Below, piece after piece: positions 52,237 through 62,398 of a stretch of DNA of 64,000 bases. Under the pieces are notes generated by a model. That model searched no databases. It was not told the origin of the DNA and saw nothing but the letters and a program-made list of their open reading frames with translations. The position numbers and the translations under genes were made by a program. This DNA comes from DATFVA01 sp963747755 (lineage in GTDB: Bacteria; Bacteroidota; Ignavibacteria; Ignavibacteriales; Ignavibacteriaceae). The stretch covers positions 1 through 64,000 of the forward strand of contig CAVVGK010000008.1 of assembly GCA_963747755.1 (NCBI GenBank), read 5' to 3'. The first letter of the stretch is position 1. Every line of letters begins with the position of its first letter.

Positions 52237-53142
52237 ATGTTAAAAATTTTAGGGTTACTTACACTTCCTTTAGCTCTGATCAAAAAAATTATTTATAATC
52301 TATTGACTGATCAACAAAATCTTCCTGGACTAACTTTTCAAACTGTTGGTGCAAGATTCGGAAGAAAATTATTGCTAAAGGGCATACTCTCACCGAGGCT
52401 TCTACTCAACCCTGTTTCAATTGTAAGATATTTTGAATTTGATTTCGTCAATAAAAATATCAACCTTATTCAGGGGAATACTATAATTGATATATCTTCT
52501 CCATTTCTATTTGGATTTTATACAGCTGCAAATTATAAGGTATTTTATAAATATATTAATCCCGATCAAAAAGATTTGAAGCAGGTTATCAAATATTCTG
52601 ATAAACTAAATTTCAAAGGTGATTTTCAGGCTTCAGTAGGAGATGCATCAAATCTGAAAGTACCTGATAACTCCGTTGACGGTATCATTTGCATAAGCGT
52701 AATCGAACATATAGTTAATGACGGAGATATTGATTTTATGAAAGAGGCGGAGAGAGCATTAAAACCGGGAGGATTCCTGGCAATTACATTTCCTGTATCA
52801 AAAGAATTTAGAACAGAATATAAAAGTGAAGATATTTATGGGTTAAATCATAACAGTGTTGAAGGTAAATATTTCTTTCAAAGAGTCTACGACAATGATT
52901 CGATAAATAAAAGATTATTTTCGAACCTTAGATATTGTAAGCTAGAAAAAATGGAAATTTTTGGTGAAAAAAAGGGTACTTTTTACGAGGCGTATCAGAA
53001 ACGATGGATTAAATTTGGTTTGTTAGAAACTGTGAAAGATCCATATTATATATCTAAATATTTTGATTACTTTAAATCCATTAATGATCTGCCTGGTATA
53101 GGAGTTGCTGGGTTGTTTTTAAGGAAAATGAATGATTTATAA
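52237..53142 (+). CDS. Class I SAM-dependent methyltransferase
   Basis: A 301-residue protein. A hydrophobic N-terminal helix (LKILGLLTLPLALIKKIIY) may tether it to the membrane. The central part has VGDASNLKVPDNSVDGIICISVIEHI, the methyltransferase motif II/III region typical of Methyltransf_11 proteins, and RALKPGGFLAITFPVS. Motif I is weak. It overlaps the DegT aminotransferase gene by 11 bases and is strongly AT-rich. Confidence 0.82.
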   Translation: MLKILGLLTLPLALIKKIIYNLLTDQQNLPGLTFQTVGARFGRKLLLKGILSPRLLLNPVSIVRYFEFDFVNKNINLIQGNTIIDISSPFLFGFYTAANYKVFYKYINPDQKDLKQVIKYSDKLNFKGDFQASVGDASNLKVPDNSVDGIICISVIEHIVNDGDIDFMKEAERALKPGGFLAITFPVSKEFRTEYKSEDIYGLNHNSVEGKYFFQRVYDNDSINKRLFSNLRYCKLEKMEIFGEKKGTFYEAYQKRWIKFGLLETVKDPYYISKYFDYFKSINDLPGIGVAGLFLRKMNDL

Positions 53143-54226
53143 ATATCCTGTTTATCAGCCATCTCTAGACGGAAATGAGAAAAAGTATGTAAATGAATGT
53201 CTTGATTCAACATGGATTTCTTCAAAAGGGAAATTCATAAACAAATTTGAATCGAAATTTTCTGAATACACAAAAATTAAGTACTCAATAGCTGTTCCAA
53301 ATGGCACCATCGCACTCCATCTAGCATTGCTGGCTGTTGGAATCGGAGCGGGGGATGAAGTTCTCGTTCCAACGTTGACCTATGTTGCTTCGGCAAATTC
53401 GATCCGTTATACAGGGGCAAAGCCGGTCTTTGTTGATTCTCTTTACGATACATGGCAAATTGATCCGGACGATGTAGAAAGAAAGTTGACAAAAAAAACC
53501 AAGGCTATAATGCCGGTACATCTTTATGGTTACCCAAGTAATATGAAAGAACTAAGATCAATAGCTAAAAGAAATGGTATTTTAATCATAGAAGACTGCG
53601 CCGAGGCTTTTGGAACTCTGTTAGATGGTAAGCACGTTGGTAATTTTGGGGATATTTCTGCTTTTAGTTTTTTTGGAAATAAAACCATAACTACAGGCGA
53701 AGGAGGAATGGTTTCTACTAACAATAAAAATATATTTGAACTGGCAATCAGATTAAAAGGACAGGGACTTGCTAAAAATCGCGAGTACTGGCATGATATT
53801 GTTGGATATAATTATCGTATGACAAATATTTGTGCAGCAATAGGTCTTGCACAGCTTGAGAGAGCAGACAAAATAATAAAGAAGAAAAGAAAATTAGCTG
53901 AGTGGTATTATGATAATCTTGGCGGATTGGGTTTGCAGTTTCACAATGAACATAGTAATGTCTTCCACTCATATTGGATGGTAAATGTCCTTGTAAATAA
54001 ATATAAGGATAGAGACAGACTCAGAGATTTTCTGAAAGCTCAGGGAATTGAAACAAGGCCTGTATTTTTTCCAATTCATACAATGCCAATTTACAAACAG
54101 AGAGGACAGAAATTTCCGATTGCTGAAGATATTGCAAGGCGGGGAATTACATTACCGAGTTACCCTGCTCTTACAAAAAACGACGTTATTTTTATCTGTA
54201 ATAAAATCAGAGAATACTACCGTTGA
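53132..54226 (+). CDS. DegT/DnrJ/EryC1/StrS family aminotransferase
   Basis: A 364-residue PLP-dependent sugar aminotransferase that makes amino sugars from keto-sugar nucleotides. The lysine that binds PLP is Lys184 in FSFFGNKTITTGEGG; other blocks are VPNGTIALHLAL, PTLTYVASANSIRYTGAKPV and EDCAEAFGT. C-terminal GIETRPVFFPIHTMP is typical of the GDP-perosamine/UDP-4-amino sugar group. It leads an AT-rich block of glycan genes. Confidence 0.94.
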   Translation: MIYKYPVYQPSLDGNEKKYVNECLDSTWISSKGKFINKFESKFSEYTKIKYSIAVPNGTIALHLALLAVGIGAGDEVLVPTLTYVASANSIRYTGAKPVFVDSLYDTWQIDPDDVERKLTKKTKAIMPVHLYGYPSNMKELRSIAKRNGILIIEDCAEAFGTLLDGKHVGNFGDISAFSFFGNKTITTGEGGMVSTNNKNIFELAIRLKGQGLAKNREYWHDIVGYNYRMTNICAAIGLAQLERADKIIKKKRKLAEWYYDNLGGLGLQFHNEHSNVFHSYWMVNVLVNKYKDRDRLRDFLKAQGIETRPVFFPIHTMPIYKQRGQKFPIAEDIARRGITLPSYPALTKNDVIFICNKIREYYR

Positions 54227-54711
54227 ATGAAATAAAATTGAAAGATTTAATAATTAAAAAACTTGATTCGAACTATGCATTCGAAATTTCTCAACAGCTT
54301 CAGAAAGAAGAACCTGAATACTCGAAATATTTCAATCCATTTACTTTTAATTTTGAAACGATAAGACAAACATTGGGTAACCTTAAAAAGGATACGTTTT
54401 GGGGGATTTTTATTGCGGATAAACTAGCAGGATTTTATATGCTTAGAGGATTCGACGAGGGCTATGATATTCCTTCTTATGGAGTTTGGATTTCAAAAGA
54501 ATACTCAAACAAAGGATTGTCCAAATTCACGCTGCAGCATGCAATTTCATACTGCAAAATAAATCAAATAAAAAAAATAATGCTTAAGGTTCATCCCGAA
54601 AATATAATTGCAAAAAAAATTTACGAGGAGTTTGGTTTTCAACAGGTAGGGACTGATTCGAAGAATAATAATCTAATTTTACATAAAGATATTTTAAAGC
54701 CGGTCGGCTAA
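54223..54711 (+). CDS. GNAT family N-acetyltransferase (glycan locus)
   Basis: A 162-residue acetyltransferase; VWISKEYSNKGLSKFTLQHA is the CoA-binding motif and VHPENIIAKKIYEEFGF the C-terminal block. It starts with TTG overlapping the aminotransferase stop. Because it follows a sugar aminotransferase, N-acetylation of the new amino sugar is a likely role. Confidence 0.85.
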   Translation: MNEIKLKDLIIKKLDSNYAFEISQQLQKEEPEYSKYFNPFTFNFETIRQTLGNLKKDTFWGIFIADKLAGFYMLRGFDEGYDIPSYGVWISKEYSNKGLSKFTLQHAISYCKINQIKKIMLKVHPENIIAKKIYEEFGFQQVGTDSKNNNLILHKDILKPVG

Positions 54712-54715
54712 TCTC

Positions 54716-55948
54716 ATGAGAATAGGTTTCTATTTACATCATTCAACTATAAAAGCAGGAGGTATCTTTACTTACTCTATCGGTATATTAAAACTTCTAT
54801 TGAATACAAAAGAAATTGAAAAAATAATTCTAATATATTCTCCGGAGATACGTCAAAGTATTATTGAGACTTTAAACAATCCTAAAATCGAGCCTTTGGA
54901 AATAGACAGATCACAATGGAGCATAAAATTACGACTAATGATATCCTATTTTTTTCATGATATGTATCTCATTATCAAAAACTATCTGCCCGAATCGAAG
55001 AAAATAAGCTTCCTAAAATCACTTTCATTCATCATCAACCCATATAAGAGTAAAATAAACAGGACTAATATTTCTTTACTTCATATCCCTATGCAGTACT
55101 CCCCTGTTTACTCACTCAATGTTCCGATTATTACAACCATGCATGATCTACAGGGTTTTCATTACCCTGAATATTTTTCTCCGCAGGAAAGAATCCATCG
55201 GGCTATTAATAATAAAAAATCTCTGGATGAGGCGAAACATGTAATAGTTTCTTTCGATCACATTAAGAAAGATCTAATAAAATATTTTAACTTAAATGAA
55301 GAAAAGGTTTCAGTATGTCCCCCACCTTTCTCAGAGAACTGGTTTACCGGCAATACTTTTACGGATTCTGAAATAGTAAAAAAGAAGTACTCTTTACCGG
55401 ATGAATTTATATTATATCCTGCTGCTACCTGGGTACATAAGAATCATTTAAATTTGATTAAAGCCTTATATCAGTTAGAGTCCGAGGGACGAACTGTTCA
55501 CCTGGTTTGCACTGGTAATAAAACCGAATATTTTGAAGCTGTGCTTGAAAAGGAAATAAACAGATTAAAACTGTATAATCAGGTGAAATTTTTAGGAATT
55601 ATTCCTGAAGGTGACCTTATTAGTCTTTATAAATTAACCAGCCTGGTTGTAATTCCAACCAGATACGAAGCCGGCAGTGCACCATTATACGAAGCTATGC
55701 GCTATGGTGCAGCCGTAATCTGCTCAAAAGTAACCTCCCTGCCTGATACAATTGCGGATGATGAATTTCTGTTTGATCCGGAGGAGGTATATTCTATTGC
55801 ACAGTTAATAGAAAAGATGTTGTCAGATAAAACATTGTCTGAGAGGAATATCAAAAACTCAAAACAAAGGATTGCTGAGTTAGCCGGGATCAATTATTCA
55901 AGCAATTTTCTGAATGTTTACAGGAAAGTAATAAATTCCAGGGAGTAA
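54716..55948 (+). CDS. Glycosyltransferase family 4 protein
   Basis: A 410-residue GT-B enzyme. The start MRIGFYLHHSTIKAGGIFTYS, acceptor-domain block TTMHDLQGFHYPEYFSPQER, donor-site ILYPAATWVHKNHLNLIKAL and EAGSAPLYEAMRYGAAVICS are all typical of GT4. It starts five bases after the acetyltransferase gene, so it belongs to the same operon. Confidence 0.93.
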   Translation: MRIGFYLHHSTIKAGGIFTYSIGILKLLLNTKEIEKIILIYSPEIRQSIIETLNNPKIEPLEIDRSQWSIKLRLMISYFFHDMYLIIKNYLPESKKISFLKSLSFIINPYKSKINRTNISLLHIPMQYSPVYSLNVPIITTMHDLQGFHYPEYFSPQERIHRAINNKKSLDEAKHVIVSFDHIKKDLIKYFNLNEEKVSVCPPPFSENWFTGNTFTDSEIVKKKYSLPDEFILYPAATWVHKNHLNLIKALYQLESEGRTVHLVCTGNKTEYFEAVLEKEINRLKLYNQVKFLGIIPEGDLISLYKLTSLVVIPTRYEAGSAPLYEAMRYGAAVICSKVTSLPDTIADDEFLFDPEEVYSIAQLIEKMLSDKTLSERNIKNSKQRIAELAGINYSSNFLNVYRKVINSRE

Positions 55949-55949
55949 G

Positions 55950-57392
55950 TCATTTAGACTTCAATTTACCGAAGAACAGAACCCTGCTACCATCTTCAAC
56001 AGAAGGTTTCTCAAGAATCGTATTAAAATATTCTTCAAAGTTTGCTCTAAACCATTCAGCAGTATACCAATCCGGATTGGGACTTTTATCAATGCCATTG
56101 GGCATAAATTCAATAAATAAATATTCTTTGGTATATTCAGCCAAGATTCGGAACATTAGATCGGCAGGAACTTTTTGGCCTAAGATTAAATGATGAGATA
56201 TGGCTAAAGCCAATACTGCCTGTGATTTGAGGCGGATCTGGGGTTTTAAATTATGTGAATAACTCAGGCTCAAATATATTGGGTGCAGAATATCCAATAA
56301 AATTGGAGTTACTTCAGCTTTTAGTTCCTTGATATTTAGATACATATTATCAACAGCAACTTCATCGTAATCGGAACAGATTACCTGGTCCATAATTTTT
56401 TTTAATTCAATCGAAAGAAGTCCTTGGTTTCCACCGACTTCAATTACTTCTTTAATATTATATTCTTTGAGAAGTCTGATAATAATATCAAACCTTCCAC
56501 CTTCTTTAAATTGTTCGTTTTTATTCACATTGGTATGGTATTCTCCCCACTTTGTCTCTAAATGAGGTCGCCTTATTCTTTCAATTTTTTCAGAAAGACG
56601 TTCCAGATTAATATTATTGTTTGGTAACAACCCTGATAGAGATAATCGTTTGAGTAATTTTAAAATTTTTCGTTTTGATTCTGGATTTTTTACAATGAAT
56701 ATAGTATCCAGGTTGAACTTGGACAAATTGCGTAGGACTTCCAGGAAGTAAGATGTCTTCGTAATAAGATTTATAGGCATTAATCTGATAACCGGATGTC
56801 TATACAGAGTATACTCATACCGCTGAAGGTAGCCGGCCGCATCGGAGATAGATTTTCTTGCTAATTGGCTGTTACCGGATGACCATATTTTCAAGGTATT
56901 AACAAATATTCTGTAAAATTCGTCCTTACATTCCCAGTACTTTTCATTTTTTCTTCTTTGAAAACTTCCGATATCAACAAATTTTGGAATGTATTTATCA
57001 AACACAATGTTATGATTGTGCGCGTCTTTGGTTTCAAATCCATATTTGAACAGAATCAGATTTACATCAATAATTGCCTTTGCTGCGGCTTTCACCATTT
57101 CGAAAGACCATTCAGAAGAAAACGTGACTGGTTCAATTTTTTGATGTTCAAGTATTACATCATAACCCTTAAGTTCTATTGTTGAAATTTTAGTGTAGGG
57201 TATCAGGTTCGCATCATTCAGTTCCTTCATAACACCAGAACTGAACAGATAAAGTATATCATCCTTGTAGGAATTATTTATCGCCCTAAAAAGTTTGTTT
57301 TTATAGTTGAAAAGAAAACCAACGGGGTCGATATTGAGTCCCTCATTCTTTTCTATTTCATTTATGTTGATGATCATCTTATTACTGTCCAA
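55950..57392 (-). CDS. Possible kinase-like/SAM methyltransferase fusion protein
   Basis: A 480-residue protein. The N-terminal part (about 1-200) has DAHNHNIVFDKY followed 14 residues later by FVDIGSFQRR, which resembles the catalytic-loop and metal-binding motifs of aminoglycoside-phosphotransferase/kinase-like folds. The C-terminal part (about 290-480) has EVIEVGGNQGLLSIELKK, CSDYDEVAVDNMY and LALAISHHLILG, a class I methyltransferase. Similar proteins are sometimes labelled NoeA-like; I cannot confirm that. It faces the GT4 gene across one base and is part of the minus-strand glycan set. Confidence 0.7.
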   Translation of the reverse strand: MDSNKMIININEIEKNEGLNIDPVGFLFNYKNKLFRAINNSYKDDILYLFSSGVMKELNDANLIPYTKISTIELKGYDVILEHQKIEPVTFSSEWSFEMVKAAAKAIIDVNLILFKYGFETKDAHNHNIVFDKYIPKFVDIGSFQRRKNEKYWECKDEFYRIFVNTLKIWSSGNSQLARKSISDAAGYLQRYEYTLYRHPVIRLMPINLITKTSYFLEVLRNLSKFNLDTIFIVKNPESKRKILKLLKRLSLSGLLPNNNINLERLSEKIERIRRPHLETKWGEYHTNVNKNEQFKEGGRFDIIIRLLKEYNIKEVIEVGGNQGLLSIELKKIMDQVICSDYDEVAVDNMYLNIKELKAEVTPILLDILHPIYLSLSYSHNLKPQIRLKSQAVLALAISHHLILGQKVPADLMFRILAEYTKEYLFIEFMPNGIDKSPNPDWYTAEWFRANFEEYFNTILEKPSVEDGSRVLFFGKLKSK

Positions 57393-57422
57393 CTCCTTCA
57401 GTTAATGTTTCCAGATTGTTTT

Positions 57423-58931
57423 TTACAGATTTATTTTTGATTTTTTTGAATTAAAATTTGATTTCCATCTTAAAGGATTTTTCCACTTTCTGACTGCCCC
57501 GTAAATCGAAACCAGTTCTTTTTTACTAAAATACCCGGTGAGGATTATGATAAACGGAAATGAAAATAAAATTACAAGTTTCAGGAATAACCTCATCAGC
57601 AGAGATAGATCCTGTGTATAAACAGCACCCCAAAAGATCAAAAATCCAATTATGAATAATCTTGTTAACTTCAAATATTCATAGTCGATTTTATAGTACT
57701 TATTTGAGGCAACATTCGAAAGAAGATCAAGTACTGCAAACGCTATAACAGTATTGATAGCGGCACCTAACATTCCATAAATTGGAACGAGCCAGAAATT
57801 CAAACCAATGTTGAGCCCTGCAGAAAGTAAAGTAATATATGCCGCAAATTTATTATTGCCGGTGAGATACATCCCAAAAGAAGAGATCATACTGATGCCA
57901 TAGATAATATATGCCAGGACTATGAGTGGAACTACCGTTGCCGCAGGATAATAAGTTTCCTGCCGGGCAAATAGTTCGACTAATTCTTTACCATATATGG
58001 ACAAAGCGAGGCCGGCCCAGACTAAAAAAAAGGCCACATAAGTTTTTAATTTTTTATAATATTCTTTATCACCTCCCTGCTTGTAAAGTCTATAAGCCAG
58101 GGGCATAACCGTCAGGCCGAATGGTATTATAATAAACATATTTATAACTCCTGCAACCCTGTATCCCAATTCATACAATCCCAGTTCCTTATCGCCGGAA
58201 TAAAATTTTATGATAAATCTATCGCTTCCATTTAATAAATTTATCGCCATTGCACTGAATATCAATGGAAAACCAAACTTTATTGCATCGATTATTATCC
58301 GATATTCCAGCTTTATTTTAACCTGCCGGAGTATTTTAGGAATTACTATTAAAGTTTGGATAATTTCTGCGGCTAATTGAGAATAAAGAACTCCTTCGAT
58401 ACCGAATCCATTATAAACTATTAAATAGATACTTAAGCCTATCAGTACTATAACTTTTATTATTCCGGACAAAGTATATCTCACAGAATCATCATCTGCT
58501 CTGAGTTTACTGAGTATCAGGTTATTAAAGGTTGTGAATGCAATAACATAAATAGCTATATGCAGGAGGTTCTTATAAAGGTTTATTTCTCCAAACCATC
58601 CCGAAATCTGGATTAAAAATAGATTGGTTACAAGTACAAAAACACCTATTATAGAGATAATAAGAATGATTAAAGAAAATAGAATCGATTTGATGTTTGA
58701 TTTGAATTCTATCGAATTGTTGTAACGTATTATAGAAAGGTTTTGTCCCAGGATAAGAGATTGAGAAAATAGTACGATGATAATTAATACGAGTCCTAAT
58801 CTCCCATATTCACTTACAGAAAAATAATTGGTATAGATGGGTAAAAGAATGATACCCGAAGCTTTAGAAAAAATATTACTAATGCTGTAAATGAAAGAAT
58901 GCTTTATGAGGTATTTTATTTTTTCAAGCAT
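57423..58931 (-). CDS. Oligosaccharide flippase (Wzx/MATE-like polysaccharide exporter)
   Basis: About 502 residues with twelve to fourteen hydrophobic segments and the opening IKYLIKHSFIYSISNIFSKA, typical of Wzx/RfbX-type O-unit flippases that move lipid-linked repeat units across the inner membrane. I use the ATG at 58931; the frame extends 48 bases further to a TTG inside the preceding yfhO-like gene. Confidence 0.9.
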   Translation of the reverse strand: MLEKIKYLIKHSFIYSISNIFSKASGIILLPIYTNYFSVSEYGRLGLVLIIIVLFSQSLILGQNLSIIRYNNSIEFKSNIKSILFSLIILIISIIGVFVLVTNLFLIQISGWFGEINLYKNLLHIAIYVIAFTTFNNLILSKLRADDDSVRYTLSGIIKVIVLIGLSIYLIVYNGFGIEGVLYSQLAAEIIQTLIVIPKILRQVKIKLEYRIIIDAIKFGFPLIFSAMAINLLNGSDRFIIKFYSGDKELGLYELGYRVAGVINMFIIIPFGLTVMPLAYRLYKQGGDKEYYKKLKTYVAFFLVWAGLALSIYGKELVELFARQETYYPAATVVPLIVLAYIIYGISMISSFGMYLTGNNKFAAYITLLSAGLNIGLNFWLVPIYGMLGAAINTVIAFAVLDLLSNVASNKYYKIDYEYLKLTRLFIIGFLIFWGAVYTQDLSLLMRLFLKLVILFSFPFIIILTGYFSKKELVSIYGAVRKWKNPLRWKSNFNSKKSKINL

Positions 58932-58944
58932 CAAAGAAGTTCTT

Positions 58945-61495
58945 TTAATCAGCCATTTCTGAAGATCTTTTCCTGGCAATCACAAGAACAAATATTAATC
59001 CCAGTACAACAAGTGAGCTGAGTATTAAAGCCAGATATTTTGATATATAAAAGCTGTCGGGAGTGTATCTGAATTCTACTTTGTGCTGTCCGGCCGGGAC
59101 AATGATTCCCATATATCCATGGTTAGTCCTGTAAATAGCTGTTTGGTTGTTGTCCACATAAGCTTTCCATCCTGTGGGGACATAACTATCCCCGAAGAAC
59201 AGGAAGTTTTCGCCGGAAGCATTTACATCTGCCGAAACAACTTCATTTCTGTATTCAGTCAGCTTGACGCTGGTGGTTGAGTCAGCAGGCATAACTTTTA
59301 ACCCTTTCTCGGTCAGATAGGCTTTGTGCCTGGGATCGAATGAAGATGCTTTCATCAATTGCAGTATATCCATTGCAGGTTTGTATTCTACCGAGTCAAC
59401 GAAGTATAACCTGGGGAGCGCATACTGGTTTATATATACTACACTTTTATCTCCTGTATAAATCGGGGCTAGCCCGGGGAACTGTACCTGTTTTTCTGTA
59501 ATGATGTATTTGACGTTGAGCATCCTCCATAGAGTAGCGTTAACCGGACCTACCACATCAATGATATCCTGGTATGCCCTCGGTTTAATGCCCGAGTAAC
59601 CGTAAAAATCTTCAAGTAGAAAATAAGCATTGAAATTTGAGTTATTATTAAACGATCCCAGCGTTCCGTCCTGCTTCAGGTTAAGTATCCTGAAAGGTTC
59701 CTTATCATTTTGTTCTTCTATTACTTTCACATAATCGGGTTTCTGAAAGTTATCTTCTAAGCTCGGTGCAGGGATGTATTTAGCACCTCTTGCATCAATC
59801 CTCCATAGGTCAATCAGTGAAAGAACGATTACTACTAGAACCAGCGTGTCTCTGCTTAATTTTTCCTTTATGTAAAAATTAGCTGCCCAGAATGTGACGG
59901 CAAGAAAAGCGAATGCGAACAGGAAATCGCTGAGAAACATCTGTGAAGTATAATCGGCCAGAGCCTGGAACTGCTTGGCCATCTGCGGCCTGGAAGCTGT
60001 TAAAGTGGCAGCGTAATCATTTACTCTGCCGGCAAACCATTGAGTTATAGCACCATTCAGCAGAATTCCTAAAACAAAAATCCCTGTGAATACAAAGGCA
60101 GCGTTTTTAATAAGCTTTTCAAGGGCTATATTTTTTTCCGTTCTAAGGGAAATTATTTTCATAATACCCAAACCGGCCAGTACAGGAAAACTCATTTGTA
60201 TCAGCACAAGGATCATCGACGGAACGCGGAACTTATTAAAGAATGGCAGATATTTAAATAAAAAATCGAATACTATCGGAAAATTTCTTCCGAATGAAAC
60301 AAGCAGAGCTAATATGGAAAGTATCGTTAGAAATTGTACGAATGGTTCCTTCCATCGGGTAAATATGGCAAACAAAGCCAGGAAGAAAACGAGTACTCCC
60401 ATATACATTGCGACATCCACAAATGGCATTTGGCCGAAATATGAATTTACCTCCACAGGCTGATTATTTGTCAGCGGTCCCTGGTATGTAGAATTACCAA
60501 AACCAAAATATGAGGGGATAACAAACGTTATCACTTCTCCAGGCGAGAATGACCAGTTTGTGTGGTAATCATAAAACTCCGAGGTGTTCTCCTGCTGCTT
60601 CCCGCTGGCTTTATCAACAATACTTTCAGTGCCGCGGGTGGAGTATTGGGAATACTCATAAATCTGTGTAAAGTTGTCCGATTGTATTAGAAGTGCTATT
60701 ACTAGAGCGCCCGCAAACACTCCAGCAGATTTAAGTATGCTGTTTCTGAGAAGATTATCTTTCTTAACCAGTGCCCTGATCAGATAATAAAGAAAGTAGA
60801 TACCGACAGAGAGAACAGTATAATAGATGATCTGCACGTGAAAGCCTTGTATAAATAACTGCAGGGTTATTATAAAGAGGAGAAAATCTATTAGTCTTAT
60901 CTTGTCTTTCAGTCTTAATAAAAGCAGAAAGACAAGCGGATAAAATGCCAGTGAGGTTAATTTTGTTACATGACCTATGTAAAGGAAGACAATTATACCT
61001 GTACTGAATGAGGTAGTTAAAGCCGTAAATAAACTGACCATGAAATTGCCGGTTAAATATCTCATAAGTAAAAATGAGGTAATGCCCATTAAGATGAGGT
61101 AAAATACCCACTTTATATAGTCGTTTGAAAAAGGCGCAGAAAAAACATCTCCTAAGGAAATTATTCCTACAAATATCAAGTTAAACCATTTGGGAGCAGT
61201 ACCAATTGCGTAAGCTGGCATTCCGCAGAAAATATAAGGATCCCAAAGAGTAAATCCATCTTCATGTTGATCGATATATTTATGAATGCTATGACTTGCG
61301 ATTTATATCACTCGACTGAAATGTCTTATCCCCGAAAAAAAGAGGATATAGAAAAGCAAGAAATAAAATTATTATTACCAGGATCGCGGCTAAAGCATGG
61401 AATTTGTGCGGAAGAATTTCTTCGATGTTGAACTTTGCAAAAAATCCTTCGGGCTTGCTTTTCTTCGACTGAATGGTCTTTTTGGTTTTAGTCAT
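58945..61495 (-). CDS. YfhO-family membrane protein, frame interrupted by a one-base insertion
   Basis: The large frame (61221-58945, 758 codons) has about a dozen transmembrane helices and a C-terminal extracytoplasmic domain with a last helix, as in YfhO, a GT-C-type protein implicated in teichoic-acid or glycan decoration. It lacks the normal N-terminus, which is encoded directly upstream in another frame from ATG 61495 (first helix ALAAILVIIILFLAFLYPLF, then GDKTFQSSDI) until a TAG at 61289. Removing one base from the run at 61302-61304 joins the two through IASHSIHKYIDQHEDG and LWDPYIFCGMPAY. It is a recent pseudogene or a sequencing/assembly error. Confidence 0.88.
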
Positions 61496-61525
61496 TAGAA
61501 TTCCGGCTGAATAAAATTTACCTGT

Positions 61526-62335
61526 CTATTTTTTTGCTATGAAAGTTATTCCTGAACCAACCTTATTCTTAATTGAATAATCCATATACATCATTATAAG
61601 CGTAAACGGCAAAGTAATAAGGAAATAAAACGGAAGTAATATCAGGAAGAATTTTGAGATATTCACGAGCATAATGGGATACTTAATTCCAAGGCGCCAT
61701 GCTTTATCACCCCAGAATCCATATGTATAACGCGACCTGTACACGGAAAAGCCAATCGGGGTAAGCTTTCCTTCAAGGTCTTCATGCGAATAGCCGTCAC
61801 GCGCGTGCTCGCTTACAAAACTTTCATCCGATTCATCGTGAACGTCGCTGCCGCCGTAAATGGAAGGAGTATTAATAAGCAGGTATCCGCCCCTCTTCAG
61901 AGATTTATAGAAGTTTTCGAATACCTTCACATCCTCCACTATATGCTCCATTACATCAACACAAACAATTATATCGAAACGGTTGTCATGATTGATTGCT
62001 GTCAGGTCCTCAATACCGAAAGATACATTGCTTATTCTTTCCGTCTGAAAAAATTGTCTGCAGTCCTTAATCCATACTTCTTTCACATCAACTGCATAAA
62101 TTCTATTTGGTCTGAGATGCTTCGACATAAAATATGAGTATTGCCCATACCCTGTTCCTGCATCATAAATTTCTATTTCCCTGTCATTGAAAATGTGCCT
62201 CAGGTTTTTTAGTTCCCTTCGCACGTACCACGAACGTAAGAACATAATGTCAAGTATACCGTAGAACAGTACTCTTAGTTTCGGGTACTTCCTGATCAAG
62301 GAAGCGAAAACATCTTTTACAGGATCGTAATACAT
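61526..62335 (-). CDS. Class I SAM-dependent methyltransferase with C-terminal membrane helix
   Basis: A 269-residue protein; motif I is IYDAGTGYGQYSYFMSKHL, strand 2 IYAVDVKEVW, and IIVCVDVMEHIVEDVKVF is the motif II region. The C-terminal 45 residues are hydrophobic (FFLILLPFYFLITLPFTLIMM), suggesting attachment to the membrane near the glycan assembly enzymes. It lies between the yfhO-like and GT2 genes. Confidence 0.9.
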   Translation of the reverse strand: MYYDPVKDVFASLIRKYPKLRVLFYGILDIMFLRSWYVRRELKNLRHIFNDREIEIYDAGTGYGQYSYFMSKHLRPNRIYAVDVKEVWIKDCRQFFQTERISNVSFGIEDLTAINHDNRFDIIVCVDVMEHIVEDVKVFENFYKSLKRGGYLLINTPSIYGGSDVHDESDESFVSEHARDGYSHEDLEGKLTPIGFSVYRSRYTYGFWGDKAWRLGIKYPIMLVNISKFFLILLPFYFLITLPFTLIMMYMDYSIKNKVGSGITFIAKK

Positions 62336-62398
62336 GAGGCTAACTTATTTGGGGAGAAAAATCAGAATGAGCCGAATGCACAATAAATAATTTCACAC

